A DNA stretch of 17,352 nucleotides from JANNAV01 sp031384695 (GTDB taxonomy: Bacteria > Pseudomonadota > Alphaproteobacteria > Rhodobacterales > Rhodobacteraceae): positions 1 to 17,352 of the forward strand of contig JANNAV010000299.1 in assembly GCA_031384695.1 (NCBI GenBank). The letters are read 5' to 3'. The notes below the pieces were generated by a model. It saw only the letters and a program-made list of their open reading frames with translations, was not told the origin of the DNA and ran no database searches. The translations under genes were made by a program, and so were the position numbers. Positions 7,499 through 13,469 of this stretch are shown here, piece by piece. Numbering within the stretch: position 1 is the first letter of the stretch; each line of letters begins with the position of its first letter.

Positions 7499-7558
7499 GC
7501 AGCAATTACGGCATTTTCTAGCTGCTTTGCGGCATTTTTTGCTGCAATACGGCCAAAA
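7499..7558. repeat. Three phased direct repeats in the divergent regulatory region
   Basis: Three copies of the pattern GCWGCWWTRCGGC followed by four or five mostly A/T bases lie at 7499-7517, 7521-7538 and 7541-7558. The CGGC cores begin at 7509, 7530 and 7550, so the spacing is 21 and 20 bp, about two helical turns. Inverted elements run through them (TGCAGCAA at 7498 with TTGCTGCA at 7539). The reverse complement of the CGGCATTT core (AAATGCCG) is at 7475-7482. This may be an activator or second-regulator binding array. Confidence 0.5.
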
Positions 7559-7579
7559 CACTGGCCTTTTCAGCATCGC

Positions 7580-7607
7580 TTGGGAATTATCTTTACAAAC
7601 TTATATG
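7580..7607 (+). promoter_or_regulatory. Candidate promoter of the sugar-uptake operon with operator-like overlap
   Basis: TTGGGA (7580-7585) and TATATG (7602-7607) are separated by 16 bp and lie 75 bp upstream of the binding-protein start. The -10 box sits inside AAACTTATATG (7597-7607), an exact repeat of the left part of the GntR palindrome. Binding there would block transcription. The right half of the operator is not conserved at this copy. Confidence 0.35.
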
Positions 7608-7681
7608 TCTCCCTTAGCTGTTTTGATGCGCGCCTGATGCGACAACATCATCGGCTCGTTCGATTCAATTGGGAGGATTTC

Positions 7682-8692
7682 ATGAAACTCAACGTATCGT
7701 TGGGCCGCGCGGTGGCCGGGTCGGCCCTTTTTCTGTCCCTGGCTGCGACCACGGCAATGGCTGGTGACCCGACGCCAAAATGGTGCGAAGGCGTCACAAT
7801 CGCCGCCTTTCCGGGTGGCCCGCAAGGCGGCGTGTTCGCCAACAACGTCTACAACGGCTTCAAGCAAGCCGAGTTGGACCTTGGGCCGACCGTGACCTAC
7901 TATTTTTCGGACTGGGATCCGAACAAGATGCTGCAACAGATCCAGCAGGCTATCGCGACCAAGGTTGACGGCATCGCAACCTATGGTTTCGCAGGCGAGC
8001 CTGCAACCGGCCCCATCGTCGAGCAGGCCTTTGCGCAAGGCACGATCTTCACCAGCCTGAACACCTCGCTGCCTGACAGCCAGAAGAAATATGCAGCAAA
8101 CGGCTTTGGCTATGTCGGCGCTCCGAACTATGCGGCTGGCTTTGCCCTTGCCGCCGAAGCGGTCAAGCGGACCAACCTCGCGGCTGGCGATGAGGTCTTT
8201 GTCTGGGGCCTGAAAGGGCAGGGCGGCGACCGCGGCCAGCGCACACAGGGCGTGCTGGACGCCTTTGAAAAGGCCGGTGCCAAGGTTATCTATCAAGAGA
8301 TCGACGCGGCGACCAACGCCGATCCGAATGCGGGTACGGCAACCTTCGTTGGGTTGATGGGGGCCAATCCGGGCGTCAAGATCGTCGTCACCGATCATGG
8401 CGGTCTGACTTCGAACGTCGGCGTTTATGCTCAGGCGGCGGGTCTGGCGCCCGGAAGTGTCTTTTTCGCGGGCTTCGACATGTCGCCCAACAGCGCGCAG
8501 GCGGTCAAGGACGGCTACCAGAACCTCGTGATCGACCAGCAACCCTTCCTGCAGGGCTATCTGCCGATCCTCAACATCTGCCTGACCAAGAAGTACGGCT
8601 TCTCCGGTCTGGATATCAACACCGCCGGGGCCTTTGTCGACGCCTCGAACGTGGATCTCGTAGCGCCTTTGGCTGCTGTCGAAATCCGCTAA
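7682..8692 (+). CDS. Sugar ABC transporter periplasmic binding protein (RbsB-like, Peripla_BP_4 type)
   Basis: First gene of the sugar operon, 336 residues. The signal peptide MKLNVSLGRAVAGSALFLSL is followed by AATTAMAG, with cleavage after AMA. The ATG at 7682 has GGGAGG 5 nt upstream; the open frame extends 34 codons further, without a signal sequence. The mature protein follows the type I periplasmic binding fold: VTIAAFPGGPQGGVFANNVYNGFKQA, DPNKMLQQIQQAIATKVDGIATYG, a hinge region GYVGAPNYAAGFALA, and IVVTDHGG and FFAGFDMSP in the second lobe. It has two cysteines in the mature chain, Cys35 and Cys300, which could form a disulfide. Family and neighbours point to a pentose, hexose or related polyol; the exact ligand cannot be read from the sequence. 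Confidence 0.9.
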   Translation: MKLNVSLGRAVAGSALFLSLAATTAMAGDPTPKWCEGVTIAAFPGGPQGGVFANNVYNGFKQAELDLGPTVTYYFSDWDPNKMLQQIQQAIATKVDGIATYGFAGEPATGPIVEQAFAQGTIFTSLNTSLPDSQKKYAANGFGYVGAPNYAAGFALAAEAVKRTNLAAGDEVFVWGLKGQGGDRGQRTQGVLDAFEKAGAKVIYQEIDAATNADPNAGTATFVGLMGANPGVKIVVTDHGGLTSNVGVYAQAAGLAPGSVFFAGFDMSPNSAQAVKDGYQNLVIDQQPFLQGYLPILNICLTKKYGFSGLDINTAGAFVDASNVDLVAPLAAVEIR

Positions 8693-8698
8693 GACCAC

Positions 8699-8722
8699 GG
8701 GGGCCCGGTCATCCGGGCCTCC
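8699..8722 (+). terminator. Intergenic hairpin after the binding-protein gene
   Basis: The arms at 8699-8708 and 8713-8722 (GGCCCGG / CCGGGCC core) pair over 10 bp with one G-T, around a TCAT loop. It lies 6 bp after the stop of the binding-protein gene and 24 bp before the ATPase start. There is no T-run. Such hairpins often protect the 3' end of binding-protein mRNA and lower downstream expression. Confidence 0.5.
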
Positions 8723-8746
8723 ACCTTGCCAGATACAGGTGTCAAG

Positions 8747-9532
8747 ATGGCTGAATCAGCCTCCCGTTCGGGGGAGACGAAAGTTATTGAACTGCGCAAC
8801 GTCTCCAAAACCTTTGGCGAGGTCCGCTCGCTGTCGGACATCAACTTTGTGGTTTATCCGGGCGAAATCGTTGGCCTTCTGGGCGACAACGGCGCCGGAA
8901 AATCAACTTTGGTCAAAACCGTGATGGGCTTTCACAAGCCCGATCCGGGTGGCGAGGTGTTCTTCAAGGGGGCCAAGATTGATGACTGGTCAGTGGCCCG
9001 CGCCCGCGCTTTGGGGATCGAGACGGTCTATCAGGAACGCGCGCTGTGCGAAAAACAGCCGATCTGGCGCAACATGTTCATGGGACGCGAGCCGCGCACC
9101 AAATGGGGCCTGCTGGACGTGAAGAAAATGCGCGAGGAATCCGCGCGCCTGATGAACGAGCATATGGGCTTTACCTCTGCCGCTGTGCATCCGGACAATG
9201 TGGTCACCACGATGTCCGGTGGCGAAAAGCAGGGGGTCGCGATCACCCGCGCGCTTTATTTTGATGCGCAACTGGTCATCCTGGACGAGCCCACGATGGG
9301 CCTGTCGCTGACCGAAACCAAGAAGACCCTCGATTTTGTCAGCAATATCAAAAAAGTAGGCAAGTCTGCCATCTTCATCGACCACAACATCTTTCACGTC
9401 TACCCGGTGGTCGACCGGCTTTACGTGCTCGACCGTGGCCGCGTTGCCGGCGTCTACGATAAAAGTCAGATCTCGATGGAAGACCTGATTGACCGCCTGT
9501 ACCGGGTCGCCCGGACCGGAGCACTGGAGTAA
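8747..9532 (+). CDS. Sugar ABC transporter ATP-binding protein, single-domain (FrcA-like)
   Basis: A 261-residue ATPase carrying one nucleotide-binding domain, unlike the double-domain RbsA/XylG type, so the complex would use two copies. Walker A GDNGAGKST is at residues 46-54, the signature MSGGEKQ at 156-162, Walker B LVILDEPTMGLS at 176-187, and the H-loop IDHNIFHV follows. The C-terminal part lacks a second Walker A. The ATG at 8747 is preferred over an upstream TTG at 8726 because the TTG lies close behind the hairpin and the ATG gives the usual length. The permease gene begins 5 bp after the stop, so the two are likely co-translated. Confidence 0.9.
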   Translation: MAESASRSGETKVIELRNVSKTFGEVRSLSDINFVVYPGEIVGLLGDNGAGKSTLVKTVMGFHKPDPGGEVFFKGAKIDDWSVARARALGIETVYQERALCEKQPIWRNMFMGREPRTKWGLLDVKKMREESARLMNEHMGFTSAAVHPDNVVTTMSGGEKQGVAITRALYFDAQLVILDEPTMGLSLTETKKTLDFVSNIKKVGKSAIFIDHNIFHVYPVVDRLYVLDRGRVAGVYDKSQISMEDLIDRLYRVARTGALE

Positions 9533-9536
9533 GCCG

Positions 9537-10547
9537 ATGTCGGATACAAAACCTGCCAACAACCGTGTTGCCCCGCCCTCGTTCCTGCGCCGTTACGGCT
9601 CGCAGCTTGGCATCATCGGCGTCGGGCTGGTGATGTGGTTGGGGTTCGTGATCGCGGCCCCAACGGTGTTTGTGAACACCTACATCTATGTGGCCTTTGC
9701 CCAAAGCACGCCACAGTTTGGCATCATTGCCCTGGCGCTGACCTTCGTGGTCATCACTGGCGAGATTGACCTGTCCTTCCCCTCGATCATGGCGCTTGGC
9801 ACGGCGGTGTTCTGTCTGGGCGTGACCAATGGCATCGCCTGGCCGCTGGCTTTGCTGCTGGGCCTTCTGACAGGTGCTGGCTGCGGCTGGATCAACGGGA
9901 TTCTGGTCTCATGGCTCAACATCCCCTCACTGGTCATCACCATCGGCACCTCGTTCCTGTTTCGCGGGCTGGAGCTGGTCATGATGAACGGCACCGGCGT
10001 GCCGCTTACCGCCGAGATGTATCCCGGCCTGCACGCCTTGTTGCGCGTGTCCTACTTTGGCATTCCGGTACAGACGATCTGGATGGTGGCGCTGCTGGGC
10101 CTGTCTTGGATCCTGTTGAACCGCACCCGCTTTGGCGCGCATGTTTTTCTGGTCGGCGACAACCCAACCTCGGCCCGGTTGATGGGCATCAACATCGTCA
10201 GCGTCAAAACCCGGGCCTTCATGCTGACCGGCGTATTGGCGGTGTTCTGCGGGCTGATGACCTCTGTTTATGGTTACTACTTCTGGCCGACCACCGGAGA
10301 CGGGTTCCTGTTGAACACCATCGCCTCAGTGTTTCTGGGCGGCACTTCGGTTTTCGGCGGCACCGGTTCTGTCGTAGGGTCTTTCGTTGCGGCCTTCATC
10401 ATCGGGGCGATCAATGCCGGGATCGTCTCGGCCGGGATCAACGCGTTCTACACGCAGCTGTGCTTTGGTCTGGTGATCGTGATTTCAGTCGTGTTGCAGA
10501 CCATCATCGACCGCAAGATCCGCCGTCAGTCGATCACGGGGCGTTGA
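9537..10547 (+). CDS. Sugar ABC transporter permease, RbsC/FrcC-like
   Basis: The inner-membrane channel subunit, 336 residues, hydrophobic throughout with roughly eight to ten membrane segments. It has the family signature ITGEIDLSFPSIMALGTAVF, corresponding to the GGIDLS motif of RbsC, and the conserved cytoplasmic stretch GDNPTSARLMGINIVSVKTRAF. The late glycine-rich segment LGGTSVFGGTGSVVGSF is also typical. The ATG at 9537 has GGAG 7 nt upstream, overlapping the end of the ATPase gene. The stop codon is immediately followed by the ATG of the dehydratase gene with no gap, which ties transport and catabolism into one operon. Confidence 0.9.
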   Translation: MSDTKPANNRVAPPSFLRRYGSQLGIIGVGLVMWLGFVIAAPTVFVNTYIYVAFAQSTPQFGIIALALTFVVITGEIDLSFPSIMALGTAVFCLGVTNGIAWPLALLLGLLTGAGCGWINGILVSWLNIPSLVITIGTSFLFRGLELVMMNGTGVPLTAEMYPGLHALLRVSYFGIPVQTIWMVALLGLSWILLNRTRFGAHVFLVGDNPTSARLMGINIVSVKTRAFMLTGVLAVFCGLMTSVYGYYFWPTTGDGFLLNTIASVFLGGTSVFGGTGSVVGSFVAAFIIGAINAGIVSAGINAFYTQLCFGLVIVISVVLQTIIDRKIRRQSITGR

Positions 10548-11711
10548 ATGAAGATCACCCGCATCTCTACAACCGTCGTCAACGCAAGGATGCGCAACTG
10601 GATTTTCGTGCGCATTGACACCGATGTGCCGGGCCTGTTCGGTCTGGGTGAGGCCACGCTGGAGTTTCAAACCCGTGCCGTGGTTGGCGCGGTTGAGGAT
10701 CTGGCGCTGATGATCACGGGTCAGGATCCGCGAAACATCGAGCATCTGTGGCAGATCATGTACCGGCACCCCTTCTTCAAAGGCGGCATTGTCACCATGT
10801 CGGCGCTGTCGGGCATTGATCAGGCGCTTTATGACCTGAAGGCAAAAGACCTTGGCATCCCGCTTTGGCAGCTTTTGGGCGGGCAATGCCGCGATCGCCT
10901 GCGAATGTATGACCATCTCGGCGGTGGCGACACCAACGCGGTCTACGCAACAGCACAGGCGGGCTCGTTTGCCGAAAAGGCGGCGCGTTCAAGGGAGGAT
11001 GGCTTTTCAGCAGTGAAAATCCTCGCCGTGGGCAAGACCGCCCCCCTGGACGGGCGCGCCGCGTTGAAACAGGCCGAGGCATTGATGGCCGCTGCCCGCG
11101 AAGGTGCGGGCGCGGATATGGACATCATGGTTGATCTGCACGGCCGCACCACCGCCGCCATGGCGATTCTCTATGCCGAGGTGCTTGCCCCCTATCACCC
11201 GTGGTTCCTCGAAGAGCCCTGCCAGCCGGAAGACTGGGAGGGCACCGCCCGCGTCGCCCGTTCCACCCGGATTCCCATCGCGGCTGGCGAGCGTCTGTGC
11301 CATCGGCGCGAGTTTCTGCCGCTGTTGCAAGCGGGTGCCATCGCCATTGCCCAACCCGACGTTTGCCACGCAGGTGGCCTGACCGAAGTTCGCCGCATCG
11401 CCGCCCTTTGCGATACTTTCGGCGTCTCGATGGCACCACACAACCCGCTGGGGCCGATTGCAACCATGGTCAACATCCACCTTGGCTTTGCCACCCCCAA
11501 CTTCCTGATCCAGGAGGTTATGCGCTCGGACGTGCCGTGGCGCGATGCCATCGTCAGCGGCGTGACCCCCATCGTTGGTGGCTATGTCGCCCCGTCCCAA
11601 GCCCCCGGCATCGGCATCGAGATCAACTTTGCAGAGGCCGCCAAGCACCCCTATCAACAGGTGAGCCCAGTGCAATGGTATCATCACGACGGTTCGGTGG
11701 CAGATTGGTGA
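10548..11711 (+). CDS. Acid-sugar dehydratase, enolase superfamily, D-galactonate dehydratase-like
   Basis: A 387-residue Mg2+-dependent enzyme that should convert an aldonate to a 2-keto-3-deoxy acid by syn or anti dehydration. It resembles E. coli DgoD along most of its length: MKITRI start, ITGQDPRNIEHLWQIMYR, MSALSGIDQALYDLK, and the closing SVADW. The catalytic set is complete and keeps the DgoD spacing: metal ligands Asp196 (VDLHGR), Glu222 (EEP) and Glu248 (GER), with general acid/base His198 and His298 (APHNPLG). DgoD-family assignment is strong, but members also act on other aldonates, so the substrate remains open and I give no symbol. The gene starts directly after the permease stop and overlaps the next gene by one base. 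Confidence 0.88.
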   Translation: MKITRISTTVVNARMRNWIFVRIDTDVPGLFGLGEATLEFQTRAVVGAVEDLALMITGQDPRNIEHLWQIMYRHPFFKGGIVTMSALSGIDQALYDLKAKDLGIPLWQLLGGQCRDRLRMYDHLGGGDTNAVYATAQAGSFAEKAARSREDGFSAVKILAVGKTAPLDGRAALKQAEALMAAAREGAGADMDIMVDLHGRTTAAMAILYAEVLAPYHPWFLEEPCQPEDWEGTARVARSTRIPIAAGERLCHRREFLPLLQAGAIAIAQPDVCHAGGLTEVRRIAALCDTFGVSMAPHNPLGPIATMVNIHLGFATPNFLIQEVMRSDVPWRDAIVSGVTPIVGGYVAPSQAPGIGIEINFAEAAKHPYQQVSPVQWYHHDGSVADW

Positions 11712-12466
11712 TGCGGCTGGCGGGGCACCATATCCTTGTGACCGGCGGCAACCGTGGCATCGGTGCTGCCACGGTTGACAAGGCTCTGGCCGAGGGTGCG
11801 AACGTCAGCTTCATCGACCTCGACCCGCAAGCTGGCGCTGAACGGGTGGCATCCCTTGGCCCCAACGCCCATTTCGGCGCAGGCGACGTCACCAAAGCCG
11901 CCGACATCGCGCGCGTTTGTGACAGCGCGGTGTCGCGGTTCGGCAGGGTTACCGGGCTTGTGAACAACGCCGGCAAGAACTCTTTCTCCGACCCCGTCAC
12001 GATGACCGAGTCCGAGTGGGAGGATGTCTTTTCGGTCGATCTCAAGGCCGCATGGCTGGTGGCAAAGGCGGTGCTGCCGGGTATGATTGCAGCGCAAAGC
12101 GGCAGCATCGTCAACATCGCCTCGATTCACGCCGACATGACCTATCCGTCGATGTTCCCCTATGCCGCCGCCAAAGCGGGCCTTGTGGGCCTGACCAAGT
12201 CGCTCGCGCTGGAGGTTGGCCCCCACCAGATCCGCGTCAACGCGCTGTCTCCGGGCTATACCGAGACCGCCCTGGTGAAGGAATTCTTCGAACGCAACAA
12301 GCCAGGCCTGCGCGCGAAAGTGATCGAAGCGCATGCAATGCGGCGGATGGCGGCCCCGCGCGAGATTGCCAATTGCATCGTCTTTCTTCTGTCAGACGAG
12401 GCCTCGTTCGTCACCGGCGCGAATTGGCGGGTGGATGGCGGCCTTTCGGCGCGGTTTGCCGGCTGA
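11711..12466 (+). CDS. SDR-family NAD(P)-dependent dehydrogenase (operon-terminal)
   Basis: A classical short-chain dehydrogenase of 251 residues. The cofactor motif TGGNRGIG is at residues 11-18, Asp36 at the end of the second strand (FIDLD) favours NAD over NADP, NNAG is at 85-88, and the catalytic Ser138, Tyr151 and Lys155 are in IASIH and YAAAK. The C-terminus VTGANWRVDGGLSARFAG is typical. The ATG at 11711 shares one base with the stop of the dehydratase gene; the frame is open far upstream, but only as a shadow of that gene. With the dehydratase beside it, a sugar 1-dehydrogenase making the lactone or aldonate is the simplest role. Action on a downstream polyol or keto acid is the alternative. 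Confidence 0.88.
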   Translation: MRLAGHHILVTGGNRGIGAATVDKALAEGANVSFIDLDPQAGAERVASLGPNAHFGAGDVTKAADIARVCDSAVSRFGRVTGLVNNAGKNSFSDPVTMTESEWEDVFSVDLKAAWLVAKAVLPGMIAAQSGSIVNIASIHADMTYPSMFPYAAAKAGLVGLTKSLALEVGPHQIRVNALSPGYTETALVKEFFERNKPGLRAKVIEAHAMRRMAAPREIANCIVFLLSDEASFVTGANWRVDGGLSARFAG

Positions 12467-12467
12467 T

Positions 12468-12510
12468 GGGTGCCCGGGGCATGACCTGCACTCTGTCATG
12501 GCGGGCACCC
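12468..12510. terminator. Bidirectional hairpin between two convergent operons
   Basis: GGGTGCCC (12468-12475) pairs with GGGCACCC (12503-12510), and CATGAC (12480-12485) pairs with GTCATG (12495-12500) around a 9-nt loop, with a small internal bulge. It begins one base after the SDR stop and lies just downstream of the opposing SDR gene as well. No strong T-run follows on either side. Confidence 0.6.
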
Positions 12511-12535
12511 AAAGCGCGGCGGCCCACCCGTGCGT

Positions 12536-13285
12536 TCAATACGTCGCCCGCCCGCCGGACAAATCGAACACCGAAGCGGTGGTGAACGAGTTTTCCGCCG
12601 AAGCCATCCAGAGCACCATACTGGCGATCTCTTCAACCGTGACAAACCGGCCGCGCGGGATTTTCGCCAGCATATAGGCGATAAACTCCGCGCTGACCTG
12701 ATCCAGAATACGGGTTTTGGCGGTGGCGGGCGTCACACAATTGACAGCAATGTCATGGCCCGCCAGCTCTTTGCCCAGCGATTTCGTCAAGGCAACCACC
12801 CCGGCTTTCGAGGCCGAATAGGCCGAGGCGTTGGGGTTGCCCTCTTTGGCCGCAATCGAGGCGATATTGACGATGCGGCCATAGTTGCGGGCCATCATGC
12901 CGGGGATGACGGCCTTGCAGCACAGGAACGTGCCATCAAGATTGACCGCCATCACCCTGCGCCAGATATCCGGATCGTAATTTGCCAGGGTCGCGGTTGG
13001 CCCGGCTATCCCGGCACTGTTGACAAGAATGTCAACTTTGCCAAAGGCTTCATCGGTTGCGGCCATGGCGGCGGCCACAGCGGCGGGGTTGCTTACATCA
13101 ACCTGAACCAGCGCACGCACACTGTCAGGCATCGCGGCAATCTTCGGCTCAAGGGCGGAAACATCCATGTCCCAGATCGCCACTTTCGCGCCGGAACGTG
13201 CCAGCCGGTCGGCCACTGCCGCCCCGATCCCATTGCAGCCGCCGGTAACGACGGCGACTTTGCCAGTATAATCATAGGTGTTCAT
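12536..13285 (-). CDS. SDR-family dehydrogenase, possible 2-keto-3-deoxy-sugar-acid dehydrogenase
   Basis: A 249-residue classical SDR, last gene of the LacI-linked unit. TGGCNGIG is at residues 14-21, Asp39 (WDMD) suggests NAD, NSAG is at 89-92, and the catalytic Ser143, Tyr156 and Lys160 are in IASIA and YSASK. The C-terminus FDLSGGRATY recalls SDRs that oxidise C4 of 2-keto-3-deoxy-L-fuconate or L-rhamnonate, which partner FAH-family hydrolases. The ATGA overlap with an FAH-family remnant supports that role. The ATG at 13285 is used; the frame is open to 13453, but the extra codons run through the remnant. It differs clearly from the other SDR in the window, so the two are not a recent duplication. 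Confidence 0.87.
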   Translation of the reverse strand: MNTYDYTGKVAVVTGGCNGIGAAVADRLARSGAKVAIWDMDVSALEPKIAAMPDSVRALVQVDVSNPAAVAAAMAATDEAFGKVDILVNSAGIAGPTATLANYDPDIWRRVMAVNLDGTFLCCKAVIPGMMARNYGRIVNIASIAAKEGNPNASAYSASKAGVVALTKSLGKELAGHDIAVNCVTPATAKTRILDQVSAEFIAYMLAKIPRGRFVTVEEIASMVLWMASAENSFTTASVFDLSGGRATY

Positions 13286-13469
13286 GCTGCGGCCTCTGCG
13301 AGTGAAGTGACGGTCTGGCATTGCGCACCAGACCTTGGATGCCCAGACCTTGGATATCCAGACGAACCACGTCGCCGGGTGACAGGAATTTCGAAGGTTT
13401 CTGCCCGGCGCTGTCCAGCACGCAAGGCGTGTTACGCCCAAACCGCGCGCCAAACCGCATCCGTTTCAT
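13282..13469 (-). pseudogene. Remnant of fumarylacetoacetate-hydrolase-family gene (internal deletion and frameshift)
   Basis: The ATG at 13469 overlaps the enolase stop (ATGA) and opens a frame whose first ~22 residues (MKRMRFGARFGRNTP, VLDSAG) resemble the N-terminus of FAH-family 2,4-diketo-3-deoxy acid hydrolases. It passes directly into GQKPSKFLSPGDVVRLDIQGLG, which resembles their C-terminus. The catalytic middle, roughly 200-220 codons, is missing. After IQGLG a 15-bp duplication and an apparent one-base loss shift the frame. In another frame the expected ending AQCQTVTSLAEAAA continues to a TGA at 13282-13284 that overlaps the SDR start (ATGA). Both old junctions are therefore intact although the gene is dead. 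The family call rests on recognition by eye of short end segments. Confidence 0.72.
13328..13355 (-). repeat. Tandem 15-bp duplication inside the hydrolase remnant
   Basis: CCAGACCTTGGAT occurs at 13328-13340 and again at 13343-13355, giving a 15-bp period. On the coding strand it doubles the codons for Ile-Gln-Gly-Leu. The second copy ends in CTGGTG where CTGGGTG would restore the original frame. Confidence 0.75.

Noticed and set aside
7499..7558. CRISPR array
   Set aside because: Three degenerate units with almost no spacer between them; the 20-21-bp phasing fits protein binding sites, and no cas genes are present.
7601..8698. A 365-codon open frame on the minus strand
   Set aside because: It is opposite the sugar-binding protein gene, which has a signal peptide, a good ribosome-binding site and family motifs along its whole length.
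11711..13285. Recent duplication of the two SDR genes in inverted orientation
   Set aside because: They share only general SDR motifs; the substrate regions and C-termini (DGGLSARFAG versus SGGRATY) differ too much.
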